Source of the DNA: Arthrinium phaeospermum
Lineage: Eukaryota; Ascomycota; Sordariomycetes; Amphisphaeriales; Apiosporaceae
DNA length: 64,000 nt
Assembly (NCBI GenBank): GCA_006503535.1
Contig: QYRS01000004.1
Location: forward strand, 310,001-374,000
Direction: 5' to 3'
Part shown: one piece after another, positions 1 through 11,438 of the stretch
Layout of the letters: every line of letters begins with the position of its first letter
Numbering within the stretch: position 1 is the stretch's first letter
Made by a program: the position numbers and the translations under genes
The notes under the pieces: generated by a model
What the model was told of the DNA's origin: nothing
Seen by the model: the letters and a program-made list of their open reading frames with translations, nothing else
The model's database searches: none

Positions 1-760
1 AAACTTCGATATTACACGAAGGTTACCCTCTATTACTTAAATCTAAACAATATAATAATAAATAAAAAGAAATTCTTAAAATATTATATTAAAACTCGAA
101 AAGTAGCCTTTAAATCTAACGTAATTCTAAAGGAGTAACGAACCATTAACATCTTCCCTAGAGATATTAATAAGCCCCTAAATAGCCGAAACCGAAAGTA
201 CCCCTTAAAAAAGCTAAAATAATTATTAGTAACGTTTTTAAAAAACGAGTGGGCTGTTATAAACATTATTACACCTATTAACTTTCGTTAGGTTATTAAG
301 ATTACTTATATATTAAATAAGGAAGATATATAACTTAATAAACTAATTTATAAAGTATTATTTCAAAAAGTTTAAAAAGGATTTAACTTTATAAACAACT
401 AAGTTAATTAATTATAATACAAAAAGGCCTAATTAAAAATAAATTTAAAAAAAAAACGTATTAATAAAAAGAGGAAAGTACTCCCCGATAACAATTAAAA
501 ATTTATTATTATAAGGGATATCCAATAGGTAAAAGGGGAGCTATAAGGGCCAATAAAGTTAGCTTTAACAATCGCATCGAATTCGTCGGCGTAAGAAGCG
601 ATAAAAATTAATTCTAACGCCGAATTTAAAACTTAAAGCTTAATTAAAATGAAATTATAATAAAAAATATATTTTTATCATTTTTCATTAATTTTTAATT
701 AAATTATTTATTTTATTAATATAATATATTATTATTTTTAACCTAGTCTGTTAAAAAGGT
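1..760. repeat. AT-rich, RIP-like degraded repeat remnant
   Basis: The sequence is strongly AT-rich, with stops in every frame and no ORF above about 60 codons. It reads like an old transposon decayed by C-to-T change, though CpA is less completely lost here than in the block at 20-27 kb. No terminal repeat or coding domain could be recognised, and the left end runs off the window. The class of element is unknown. Confidence 0.55.
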
Positions 761-1277
761 GGTTCGTTAAGGGGGTGCTTAACTTACGTGGAAGGATATA
801 ACATCGGTCGTTATCGACGAGTCGCTTAATAGGACTTAGGCCTAGGGGTGATTTGTGTTTCTTTTTTCCTCGCTATATATGTAGCGGTAGACTGCAGTAA
901 TGGACTGTATTTTTCATGACCGTTGGCTATGAACTTATGTTTAATGCAATTTTTTAAATGTGGCATAAAACAAATGGGAAGGACTCGAAGTGAAAGATGG
1001 CCATAAGTAAGACTGGCCTTGAGCATGACAGCGTAGGGTACCCATGGCAATGTTTACTACCCTGGAATTTTTGCGGAGACATGTTGGCACCACCTAAATT
1101 GAAAGCTCTTTGATTTCTGCGAGCAAACATCTGTATTTTGCAGCCAAACTTCGAAACGCTCTAGTGGTTCGTGGTCCCATTTTCCGGGTTCTATTGTGTG
1201 TGAAATGACTAGGGTCGTCCCCCACCCATATAGATACACATAGTGCACGCATCTTCCATCAAATCAACTGATAACTG
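761..1277. other. Intergenic, no gene seen
   Basis: Base composition returns to normal at about 760. Two minus-strand ORFs of 74 and 63 codons lack recognisable features and sit in sequence with no codon bias. Nothing else is supported before the tRNA gene. Confidence 0.5.
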
Positions 1278-1392
1278 TCTTTGGTAGTATAGTGGTCAGT
1301 ATGCGAGCTTGTCATCTATCTCTGTCCGGGAATTGAACCCCGGACTAGAAACATGCCCGCTCGAGACCGGGGTTCAATTCCCCGCCAGAGAG
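1278..1392 (+). tRNA. tRNA-Asp (GTC) with a 43-nt intron
   Basis: Acceptor strands 1278-1284 and 1385-1391 pair in all seven positions (one G-T). The D arm has the box A sequence, the anticodon stem CGAGC (1304-1308) pairs with GCTCG (1359-1363), the anticodon GTC is at 1311-1313, and the T arm 1368-1384 has stem CGGGG/CCCCG and loop TTCAATT. A T-rich Pol III terminator follows from 1393. The intron, 1315-1357, lies one base 3' of the anticodon, the normal place for a nuclear tRNA intron. It is odd: 1320-1345 is a near-perfect reverse complement of the gene's own T arm and acceptor strand (1365-1390), with 16 contiguous complementary bases. It may fold against its own exon before splicing. 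All mature-tRNA stems are intact, so I call it a gene rather than a pseudogene. Confidence 0.85.
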
Positions 1393-1908
1393 TTTCTTTT
1401 TTTATATCCGTATTAAGGCTTTATTCTAATATATAGACTTATTTTAATAAGGAGATATATTCCTATTAATCTTAACTTTTTTCTAAACGGGCGGAGTGTC
1501 TTATTATATTATATATACTTTAGGGGTGGAGGGGTTGTTTAACGCTGGCGCTTAAGGACGCATGATGATGGTTTTACCTTATGGCACCAAGTTGAGGTCG
1601 GTGGCAATTTGTCTTTCCTTACATTGCGAGGGTCATGCATTACTATCAGTATCTATTATACTACATGAATGGCATTATCTTCTGCTAGCTCGTAGCAAGT
1701 TGTGCATCCTAATTTCCAGTCGGAATAACCACTCAGGTGTCATTGTCATCATTGAAGACCAAGGCGTTGACTCCACTTACACCCCAGAGAAAGGAAACAG
1801 TTCCGCGAGTTCCTTAGAAGATTATTTATTATGGTAAAGACTCTATAAAAAGGGACCCAAGTGTAGTGTATACACAGGCCCGAGCTGTCCACCCTCGCCA
1901 AGACCCAC
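1393..1908. other. Intergenic between tRNA-Asp and S41 peptidase
   Basis: The stretch starts with the T-run terminator of the tRNA gene and continues moderately AT-rich to about 1540. The 91-codon plus-strand ORF at 1562-1837 has no recognisable feature. The rest probably holds the 3' UTR of the minus-strand peptidase gene. Confidence 0.4.
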
Positions 1909-4756
1909 TCATACTCTAGGTCGCTTGCCCCCCAACTTCTTATTCGTACTCTTGGTCTTAGTCTTGACCGGCCTACAGTGACCCGGATAAATCGACCTTC
2001 CTCTCGCCCCCGCGCCCGCGCCCGCGCCGCCCGTGGCCCGCAGGCTCTTGCTCTCGAGCGGCAGCGGCGTCTTCTTGAGCTTGCACTGCTGGTCCGCCAC
2101 GAGGCACGTCTGGTCGGTGCTGGTGCAGGTCGAGACGCAGTAGCCGAGCCGGGACGTCTTGTCCTTGGGGTCGGCGGGCTGGCACTTGAGCCCCAGCTCG
2201 GCGCCGCACTCGTCGCGCGTGGCCCGGTGGTCCAGGTCGCAGGTCGTCGTCTTCTGGAGCAGGCTCGTGATCTGCAGGGCGCCGTACGCCTCGTTGGCGA
2301 GCCCGCTCCGGCTCGGGTCGAAGTCGGTGCCCGCGGCCACGGGCAGGGCGGGCGCGGCGTCGTAGAGTCTGGGTGGGGGTGGGGGAGAGGAGTTGTTGGT
2401 ATTGGTATTGGTGGTGGTGCTGGTAGAACGGGATCCCGTGGAGCCGGCGACGCATCGACCGGAGTCCTCCCACGTGGCAGCGGCGACATCGGTCCACAGG
2501 CGCGTGAAGTTGACGACGTTGTCGAGAGTCCAGTAGATGCGGCAGTCGGCAGGCTGGTATTTGAGCTGGAGCGGCTCGGGGTCGTCGGCGGACCGGACCT
2601 GGTCGCGCAGACTGAAGCCGGCCGAGTTGACCCACATGCCCGTATCGCGCGGCAAAGCGTTCAAGAGGGCCAGGCTGTCATTGGAGGGGCGGTAGTCCCC
2701 GTTCAAGGTGACGATGTCGGTGGCGTTGACGAAGTCGTCGTCGAGGGCGGCGGCTGTGTACATGGCCGCGGCGCGCGTGCCGGAGGCGGCCTGCATGGGA
2801 CCGGACTCGGGACGCCCGCCCACGACGACGGTGCGCACGCCGGCTTGGGTCATCATTTCGACGAAGAGGGCGCACGTGGATGCGCAGAGACCGTCAGTCA
2901 GCTGTTGGTATCAGAGCTTGTTAGTCGGCTGTCGTGAAGAGCTGTCAAGCAAAAATGTCTTGTCGACTTACAATGACAATGTTGGAGGCGCTATAAGGCT
3001 GCTCCTCGGTGGGAGGCTCGACATAGTCCATGGGTATCCAACCACCGAACTCTGCCATGTCAAAGTTGATGTTGGACAAGTTGTACCTTTCCTATATCCG
3101 ATGATGGTTAGTAGGGTTGAATAGGATGCGAAACAGAGGGCGACTACTTACCGGCGCCGAGAAGCTGTCTCCACCATACGCAACAGGGCCTGCATACTCT
3201 TCCCACGAAGTAAAGTTCTGTTCCGTCTCCGCGTTGATCCTGGGCGTCACCACCCACTCCCTGCCCATCAGCTCCAGCTTATCATCCACCTCGTCCTCGT
3301 CGTCGAGGGAGAGTCTGTCCCAGTACTCGGTAAAAGTCGTCCCGAGCACGTCGGCCATGAGGTGGCTCCGCTTGTGGCTCCCGGCAAACGGCGCCTCCGC
3401 CTGGGGGAAGAACATCTTGAACGCGGCGAAGGCCAGCATGACGTCGCCGCCCCAGTTCTGCTGTACGTCGACGACGAGGCGCCGCATGCCGTGCGCGGTG
3501 GCGTTCTGGAGGAACTCGTCGATGGCCGCGACGAAGGTCTCCTTGGCCGTGTCGAACTGGTTGAAGGTCGGGAGGCTGAGGACGCCCGTCGCGATGTCGG
3601 GCAGCAGGTAGCCCGTCACGACCTGGTCGCTCGCCGCGTAGAGGCCGTCCTGGGCGACGATGGGGTCCGCGGGGTAGGCCGGCGTGACGTCGGACCAGTT
3701 CGTCATGACGGTGTCGTCCTCTTCGAGGTAGAACTCGGCTTCCCAATTCGCCGAGCTGTTAAAGAAGTCGGGCAGAGGCGTGTCGTCATACGAGGCGGGC
3801 AGGAGCCCCAAGACGAAGTAGTTGTAGAAGTCTCCACCAGTAGCCAGCGGGCCGGTGAAGTAGAGCTCGTTGTAGACGGCCACCCAGTTCGCGGGGATGA
3901 CGGTTCCGTTGGCCATTGTGAAGTTTAGCTCGTCACCGGGGTAGAAGGTAGCGCCACCGGCGAAACTGCTGACGGAACCTTGGATGTCCATGGCCGGGCT
4001 GCCCATCAGTTGGTTCCAGTCGGCATGCGGTTCCAAGGTGCCTTGGGAGTTGATGGCTGCGAAGCGCGTCAGGTACTCGACCGGGTCCTCGCCGTTTATG
4101 AGAGCGATTGGCGAGGGTTCAAAGCCGCCCGGGTTGTTTGCATGGTCCAGGATGTCATCTTCGATCCACAGCTTGGGCTCTTGTTTGCCGTCGATCGAGG
4201 CACTCATGATCGAGTATGGACTCCCGAAAGTAAAGGCAGCCAGGACCCCGGCGGAGAGGTCGACGTGGGTATCGTGCACCTGGTAGATCAGATACTGCAG
4301 ATCCGACTCGAAGGCATATTGGTTCTTGTAGACATTGGTGGTAACGTTATGGCGGAGGTCGGCTAGCCCCTGCTGCAGGTCGACGGCGGGCTGTTGGTAG
4401 CCTTCCGGGGGGTTCTTGAGAAGCGACCAGGTCGTCTGGAACTGCATGGTCTGGTTGTAGTAGTCGATGAACCGAAGGGCCACGGCATCGTTGAACGGGA
4501 CGCTGCGGAGGCAATCGAAGGCATCGGACGCCCAGAATACGAGGTAGCCTATCTATTGTTAACCAAAGCTGCATTGGATATCCGTGAGGGTGGTAATGGA
4601 GTACGAACCTTCATTTACGCTGTCTACTATGTCGCCGCATATCGTGGAAGGTGGGTCCGTCTGCTGTCGCGATCGAATCTCTGTCCGCGGGAGTCTCGCT
4701 GCTCGGGCGTTGGCGAGCGCAGCCCAAAGGGCAAAGCATATCGAAAACACCAACAT
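1909..4756 (-). CDS. Secreted S41-family peptidase (CPAF/UstP-like)
   Basis: Predicted secreted serine peptidase-like protein of about 885 aa, four exons: 4756-4609, 4548-3152, 3091-2972, 2901-1909. I chose the ATG at 4756 because it begins a clean signal peptide (MLVFSICFALWAALANARA); an in-frame ATG at 4816 would bury it. Fungal S41 hallmarks are visible: an N-terminal CGDIVDSVNEG segment continuing across intron 1 into GYLVFWASDAFDCL, the HDTHVDLSAG motif (likely the catalytic His region), and after intron 3 the block LTDGLCASTC with probable nucleophile Ser563, then GVRTVVVGGRP. Homologues include the CPAF-like fungal proteins and UstP of ustiloxin clusters (family knowledge). The C-terminal ~120 residues are Cys-rich and end in a basic Lys/Arg tail, which is longer than I expect for the family. 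No partner biosynthetic genes lie beside it. The substrate is unknown. Confidence 0.82.
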
Positions 4757-4816
4757 GGTACCGCCAAAGCCGTGACAGTAATTAGAAGAGATGAATGAAC
4801 AGCTGCTGTACCACAC

Positions 4817-5624
4817 GTTTCTGATATCCTCAACATTGTACGGGAAACCATAGACATTTTAACAAGTCTTCGTCCTGGCCCCCAAATGCTCAGCCCCTAC
4901 AACAGCCGATAGTCAGGGCGTGGCATAGAGCTGCAATCATTTGCTATAGTTCAGCTCGAGCTTGGCGACTGACCAAGACAGGGGTTTATGCAGAGGCGTT
5001 CTTTTCATTTCTGTGGTTGCTATGCAAATGAACAGGCTACTCAGCCATGCACCTATTGCTGACTGCATCGGCCCTAGCATGCCCAAGTAGGCCCTTTTCC
5101 CTAGCGTTGTCAATTCGGGCCACGGCAGCTGACGCTGGAGGGCACGGTTTAATCTCCGCAACGCACAGTTGATTGGTCATTGAAGACGTTGCCAAGCCGC
5201 CAGGTACCATTAGTCAGTTGGGCTGCTATAATCTCACATAATCGTACTGAGTCAGTCTTTTTTTAGGTGTGCGGGGACTGTCATAAACGTGGCAGTCCCC
5301 TGGTCTGTGCCTCAATAGTCCTACCTACTCGTAAGGTCAATACGTATATGCTCCCGTGCTATAGGGACATAGCCTCATTGAACTAAGTTTTTGAGCTCTA
5401 CTCCATGCCCCGCCTACCGTCCTTCGAATAACGCGACTTCCGGATTAGCCGCAGTCGAATAATCACGGTATCAGCAAAACGACTGCTTTGGTCAGTTCGG
5501 TCAGGCATCGGCGACCCGTTACGGCGCAGCAGAATCTGGTCTTGATGGATGTAGTCTGCACTAGGCATGCATATCCATTTCACTTGAGACATTTACTTGC
5601 AGAGACTCATTGGAGCCGGTTAAC
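4817..5624. promoter_or_regulatory. Divergent intergenic region
   Basis: About 0.8 kb separates the minus-strand S41 gene (start 4756) from the plus-strand NTPase gene (start 5625), so it must hold both promoters. I saw no convincing ORF, tRNA or repeat. No specific regulatory motif can be supported. Confidence 0.45.
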
Positions 5625-7449
5625 ATGGCACAACAAGCCAAAGAAGTCAAGCCATCGGCGAGGGGCAATCAGCTGCATCCAGCCCTGGCCGAAACTCATG
5701 ACCTCGACTTTTCCATCGACAAGACCTTGTTTGACGCTGTACTCAATGACGAACGGGTCAGGGAGTGGCAGTCAAGTACTGACACATGGCAACTCCGGTT
5801 TAGTGGCAGCCCGGGCTGCGGAAAGGTAAGTCCTCCGTGTGTTGTACTTGATTGGCTTTTGCAAAGTTATGCTTTGTGTGACTGACTTGGTCGGCTACTC
5901 TACATGTAGACCACACTGTCATCCGTTATAGTTGCAGAGCTCCTGAAAGGGGCCACTCGTGTCGCCAGTATTTACCTGCAGCAGGATGTCACATCTGATG
6001 AGGTCGCATTCGTCGAAGACTTTCTCTGGGCCGTTTATACACAGCTCGCTAGGCATGTTGTCGATGTAGCATCGACACTCAACGAAAAGGAGGATTGTCC
6101 TCGGACTCAGTATGATAAGTACGTCACAGAGCGTATGGCGCAGCAGCCAGGACTCTACCGAACCAGCCTCATTCGAAGCGCCTTACACGCCCTTGTTCCC
6201 AGTCTTCCACAACCGACCTTCCTAGTGGTGGACGAAATCGACCGATGTGGCCCAGAAGCCTCCATATGCATCGAAGAAGAGATATCGCAGCTGCAGCATC
6301 AAGGCGTGAAGATCATGACAACATCACGGGTTCCGCATATCGGTGAGTCCTGGACAGCTGCCCATTGCGACGGGCAAGAATGCGTAGCCAAATATCCCAG
6401 GCCGTGGATCCACGTCTACTGGGCCTGCGAAGACTGCATCCTACATGAGGACAAGGAGGAGCGTGGCACGACGGTGTTCTGTAGGGCCTGTTGGCCGGGA
6501 AAGGCAGAGTGTGTTAAATGGTGAGTTGCGACGGAATCATTGCGGTTGCGTTGCCCCAAGCTCAGAGAACTGACGACAACTGGTACTCGTTCTTAGCAAT
6601 AACACCACACGCTTTAAGCAGCCCTTCGATCACGTCGACTACGATATCAGCCACGTCCCGGATCACGCGATGGATAAATTTGTCCGACGCGCCATTCAAC
6701 AGGAACACGGCGACGTGGGACTATGTGGTCCTCCGCCTACCGTCGATAGCCCAGAAACGGCAATGCCACCGCCATCTTTTACCTCGAACCTCGGATTGCA
6801 GTTGCTTCGACCCAACAGTGACATGCCTGAGCGGGTCGTCAGGGATATGGTAAGGAGGGCACAAGGGAATATAGCGCTAGCCCACAAGCGCCTGGAGCTC
6901 TTCCACCGTGCCCGGCTCGTCGAGACCTTCCTTGCTCCTCACGATCGGCTGCCCGCATCCATCGTCGACATGTTTGACGCGGGGCTACGGGGCGTCGAGG
7001 TACAAACATCTCGTCAGCGAAAGTTGGGTCTGCAGGCCATCGCTATCGTGGGTCGCAGCATCGACGGTGTTCAATTTGAGGAACTCCAGCGACTGGTCCA
7101 AGAATGCGGTACCGTGAAAAATTCAGATGATGGCATTGGTGTTAAGAATGACAAGCGGAAAGACGACCTCAGCTTGGGTGAGGTTTTGCATGCAGCCAAG
7201 GGGTTCGTGGTCCGCCAAAATGACCGCTGGAGGAGTCCGAGACTGATGGCGTTCCATTACGACTTTTACCTTTACTGCGGTCAGGGATATCGCGAGTCCA
7301 TCGTGCGAGCAAACAACTCGCTACACGACGTACCGTGGGCATTAAAGCGGACTTTCACATGTGAACGCATGCAGTCTTTAGGAGATAGAAAGTTAGGGTC
7401 GGAAGTAGTGGTTAGCAATGGTTTCATCCCATGCCGGAACTTTAGATAG
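5625..7449 (+). CDS. NACHT/STAND-like P-loop NTPase with Cys-rich insert
   Basis: A 554-aa protein in three exons: 5625-5825, 5910-6520, 6597-7449. Residues 61-67 are GSPGCGK, the Walker A loop, followed across intron 1 by TTLSSVIVAELL; a Walker B-like LVVDEIDRCG lies near residue 190. This layout, with an ...EWQSSTDTWQLRFSG lead-in, is that of fungal NACHT (nephrocystin-3-like) proteins. Between the NTPase core and the C-terminal helical part is a Cys/His-rich stretch (HCDGQEC, WACEDC, FCRAC, AECVKC) resembling a ZZ- or RING-like zinc site; the last Cys is created by joining exons 2 and 3. No N-terminal effector domain and no ankyrin, WD40 or TPR repeats are present, so it is short for a fungal NLR. 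It ends 137 bp from the convergent HET gene. A role in incompatibility or defence is inferred from family and context. Confidence 0.72.
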
Positions 7450-7586
7450 AAACCAAATACGAGGCAAAATGCATGATGTCAATTCCCTAGCTGCATACTA
7501 TTCCAAGTGATGAGACTGGCTTTGAACTGTATGCAGGAGAAAGTCAAGCCGTACATGGCCCTCAAACTAAGCATGAACCACGGGTT

Positions 7587-10056
7587 TCAAACCAATGTAA
7601 ACCTTACGCCATCTGTGATTTCATGCTCCCCATCCTCAAGTGACCTCTGGCAACAACGGCGACGCATCGCTGCCCACATCTCCCCGTCCAGGTCCGCAAA
7701 CTCCATGGCGCCGACTCTTGTGTAGGTCCTATCTGAGTTGAGCGTGACAATGATACCGGTGCCGGACCAGCTGTGACTCTTTTCCTTGCTCTCGTCATCG
7801 TCGTCCTCGCTATTGTCTTTATCGTCCATCTCTTCGTCGTCTTCCTCATCATCGTCTTCCTCGTCCCCCTCGTCCTCTTGATCCTGCTCTTCCTCCTCGT
7901 CCTCCTCATTCTCCTCGCTCTCCTCATCGGAATACTCTTCGTCATCGTCGTCGTCTCCATCATCCCTGGCGCAGAGAACCACGAAAAGACAGTCCATGTG
8001 GTCCCTTTCGGGTCTCCTGTCGGGGAACGCTCGGATCAATCCGCTCGCCCCCGCCGGACTTTGTACGTGGATATACCACGTACTGCCGTCGCCCCCGGCC
8101 ATGGATAGCGTGCCTTGCGATATGTGCCCCCGAACCTCCAAGGCTTTGGATCGTAGCTCCGGCATCAAGTCTAGATGCGACTGATCAATCGTGAGGGCCT
8201 CCGAGACGACATCCAAACTTCTTTCTATCAGATCAGGCGGCGTAATAGGGGGCAAGCCATCAGTCCACTCGGACGGCGCCGCATACACTCGCTTCTTGAG
8301 CTTGAAGGACAACGCCCCACCATCATGACCAGTCACGAAGTAATCCCCATAATCCGCCAAACGGTCCGCCACCTGCACGGGCGCCCCCGCCGACGCCCAA
8401 GACCAGGACGGGAAGTCGTGCCCGCGATCCTCAATGACCAATGCTTCTCCCCCGCCCAGCACGCGCCACGCCAACTGCTGGTGTAGCCCTTGTTCCCACA
8501 GCCCCGCCGCGAACTCCTCGCGCTCGGCGTCGCGGACCAGCTTGGCGATGCCCCAGACGGCGCGCAGCCGGTCGCTCTGCCGCGTGATGTCGCAGCTCGT
8601 GTAGAAGCGCACGGCCGAGGCCCAGAAGGCCTGGAGGGAGTCGTCCGCGGTCCCGATGATGCGGCCCATCGGGGCAGCCGCCGAGACCTGGAGGCGCTCG
8701 CGCCAGTGCCGGTCGGTGGCTGTCTGGCCCTCGTCGAGCACCGAGGGCAGCCCGTCCGGGATAGCTTCGCAGGCGCTGAGGGTCGCGCAGTCCCAGAAGA
8801 TCTGGCCTCGGGAGAAGTGGACTAGGCGCGGAGAAAGAAGTCTCTCTAATCAAACACATTTGTCGGTTATCCTGCTGTCGAATATGCGGCTCATCGCTAA
8901 TAACTTGGCGAGATCAAGAGGGGAAGGGGGCAATAGAATGCGAGTAGCTCACCTTGAAAGACCCAAGCGCGTGAGTACAGCGCACGCCCTAGAACCTCGT
9001 CCTGCCACAGGTCGCTGTGCAGCACTCTCCACGCACGTTGGCCGAATAGGGAGGGCCTGTTGACGGGCGCCATGAAGCGTACAGGTACTGACTGCTGTTT
9101 AGTTTCATCATCCCGATCGCGAAAGAGGCCACCGTCTCTGTCTTGCGAGTCGACGGCCGCTATGTTGCAATGAGAGTTCCGGTAGACCTGGTGCATGAGT
9201 TGTCCCTCCCGTTCCCAGTCATCGCTGTCGTCCTGCACGATGCACAGAGAGTCGATCCAGATGTACCTGATCCCGATCGTCCGCGCCACCGAGGTGGCCT
9301 CGGTGATGTTCTTGTTCCCGATGTCCGGCAAGAGAATCTCTGGCACTTTGGATCCGATTAACGCGGCTTTTGTAAGGTTCCAAAACGGTTTCGACTTGCC
9401 CCAGCAGTGGCTTAGCGTCATATATCGTTCCTTTATCCGCTGCCTTGCCGTATTCACGACCCTTACTGACTTGGCCGCCCATTCGGCGCCTGGTTCGCCA
9501 AGATCTACGAGCCGCGTTGGGACGAAGCCTGGTCCCGACTTGCCCGGGTTGCACTGCGGGTGGTTCCTGACGCAGTCTTCCACCCAATCCCGCACTTGTC
9601 CTCGAGAGTGCGCCGAATCAGTAGAGAAGCCCAGCTCTGCTGCCAAGGGTAATTGCCCAAGATCTGAAAGGTGTCAGTGGTATAATCACATGGGGATTAC
9701 GTCGAAGTTGCTATACCATCTTCAGGGAGCAAAAAGAACACCCTTTCCACCAGTTTGCTGGCCGCCTCGCTGTTTCCCGAGACAATAGGGCGGAAGGTGA
9801 CAATGATGTGTTGCTGGGTTTCGCGTATCTTCCCGGCCGGACGTAGAGTCCAACAATAGGTCACATTCAGCAGCCTCGATGCAGGGAGAGACTCGCGGGC
9901 TTTAGCAACGTCCCTCTCCAGCACGAGACAGAACGGGCACCCTTGCGAAAGCGACAAGCTCCGAGTCTTTTCATCTGTTTGATACTGGCCACTGGGCCTG
10001 TTGGACAGCAACACATTGTTCTGACAATAGTCACAAATCCTTGGGTCGTTCGCCAT
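7587..10056 (-). CDS. HET-domain protein with acidic tract
   Basis: A 769-aa heterokaryon-incompatibility-type protein, exons 10056-9717, 9663-8953, 8845-7587. An N-terminal CDYC/GCPFC pair is followed by the HET domain (about residues 190-350): YMTLSHCWG, IRYIWIDSLCIVQDD, then ALYSRAWVFQ joined across intron 2 to ERLLSPR and a QIFWDC segment. These are the three conserved HET blocks. The second half carries the usual GHDFPSWSWAS motif and then an extreme acidic run (residues about 645-706, bases 7779-7964) of Asp/Glu with few other residues. Known HET proteins trigger cell death on non-self recognition, and this role is inferred by family. The acidic tract is not part of the family norm and may be a charge-based or expandable low-complexity segment. 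Confidence 0.85.
7779..7964 (-). repeat. Acidic low-complexity coding tract (GAN-rich)
   Basis: Within the HET gene, about 62 codons are almost all GAC, GAT, GAG or GAA. On the plus strand this appears as runs of TCN/CTC. It is coding low complexity and may vary in length between strains. Confidence 0.7.
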
Positions 10057-10742
10057 TGCGAGTTGTCGTTTTGCACAAGTGTGTTGTGAAGATTTTCCAG
10101 ATGTCTTCTTCTTTGGACCGCTGCTGGCTGCTCTTACGATAAGAGTAAATGCTTAGCTTACGTGAGATGCTGCTGCTAGCCACGGCCAGCCCCATAAATC
10201 TGGGCAAGGGTGGGCTCCACTCGACACGAGCATAATGCATCTATTCTTAGTTCATGGGCCATCTTTCACGCCAGGTCCAATATCCTTGCGGGAAGCTCAG
10301 TCCATGACGATAGGCAATCTGGAAGCAGAGGCGTAAGCGCAACTGCATTGGTAGATGACTATCTCATTCACTTTGTGGTGGCGTCAGGAAAGTTGAAGCA
10401 TTGGCCATCAACGCTGAGCGTTCCACCGCTATACTGTTTATAGAGATCATAAATCTGGGATCCCAACATGCCGAGTATAAGTGTGGGACTGGAATCGAGT
10501 TTTATAATTGGATTAAGGTTTTTATAAACGTATATTTTTGAAGTAGACTGCTCTTCGTGAATCTTTTATCCTTGCTGGACAGCTTTGGTATAAGTCGAAT
10601 AAGAAAAGAATAAGAAAAATGGGAGGAAAAATGAATGTGTTACCAAGCGCCAGCTCTATCTCAGCCCACCATGTTCCTTTGAGTCCCGAACAAGAGAGTC
10701 AAAAAGTGGCCCCACGATCCCAATCTGGTCTCTTTCAAGCAG
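10057..10742. other. Intergenic, promoter side of HET gene
   Basis: Lies upstream of the minus-strand HET gene and downstream of the minus-strand gene at 10743-11438. It contains only short ORFs without features. No repeat or RNA gene was seen. Confidence 0.4.
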
Positions 10743-11438
10743 TTAAAAGCCGTATTTGGCGAACCGTGTCCGTATCGTGGCCTCGATGTCGTTTTGCAAC
10801 ACGGGGGGACCCTCCCACATCTGAAGGATGTCGCCCATAACCTCTTCCATGGATTCACCAAGCACGTTCCTCAAGTCGTCGTCACTAACATGCTCCCAGA
10901 CGTTCCGGCCGAGAAAGCTCTCGCCGAGCACGAGGATGGTCTCCCGAACAAGGTGGGGTTTCGGGTTGTCGTGGCACGTCACCTCGCGCTCCATCTCCTC
11001 GGCGAATATGCTCAGCTGATGCAACTGTCGCGTGTATCTTCTCAGGGGCAGCGTGTGCCACGGGTTCTCCTCCTTCTCGACCTGCTCCTGGGCAGCCAGA
11101 GTGAACGCCCCCTCGAGCTTCTTCTGGGCCTCAAAGAAAGAACTCAATACCGCCTCCGCACTGGTGGCAGGTGTCAACTTCGAGGTCCATTTGGTTGCCG
11201 CTTTCAAAGCCTCGATCAGGGGGTTGATCTTCAGGTCGCATCGTACACAGGCGCCATCCGACCGCGCATCATACTTGTCATAATACTTCTCAGGAGTCGG
11301 TCCCTCGACCGCGGGGTCGTACTTCACCCAATCCGGGCTACCGTCAGGTACTGGTGTGGTGTTGAGGTCGAGATGCCAGCAGACTTTGTGAACGATTCTG
11401 ATATGGGGGGTCTTCCAGGCTCTCAGTTCGGCAGCCAT
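10743..11438 (-). CDS. Unnamed CWH/CxxC family protein, copy 1
   Basis: A single-exon, 231-aa predicted soluble protein that I do not recognise from a named family. It has a VHKVCWHLD motif (H17, C20, H22) and a CVRC pair (C64, C67), a spacing that could bind one zinc. The C-terminal half is helical with a RYTRQLHQLSIFAEEMEREV segment and a later RETILVLGESFL segment. The plus-strand gene at 14634-15335 shares all of these at matching positions, so the two are diverged paralogues. It has no signal peptide or membrane segment. It sits between two HET genes on the same strand. The function is unknown. Confidence 0.72.
   Translation of the reverse strand: MAAELRAWKTPHIRIVHKVCWHLDLNTTPVPDGSPDWVKYDPAVEGPTPEKYYDKYDARSDGACVRCDLKINPLIEALKAATKWTSKLTPATSAEAVLSSFFEAQKKLEGAFTLAAQEQVEKEENPWHTLPLRRYTRQLHQLSIFAEEMEREVTCHDNPKPHLVRETILVLGESFLGRNVWEHVSDDDLRNVLGESMEEVMGDILQMWEGPPVLQNDIEATIRTRFAKYGF

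Noticed and set aside
1978..2937. 319-codon plus-strand ORF opposite the S41 gene
   Set aside because: Shadow of the GC-rich minus-strand gene, whose catalytic motif and splice sites are convincing.
7773..8108. 111-codon plus-strand ORF, very hydrophobic (Leu/Val/Ile), suggestive of a membrane protein
   Set aside because: It is the reverse complement of the Asp/Glu tract: GAN codons read backwards as hydrophobic codons.
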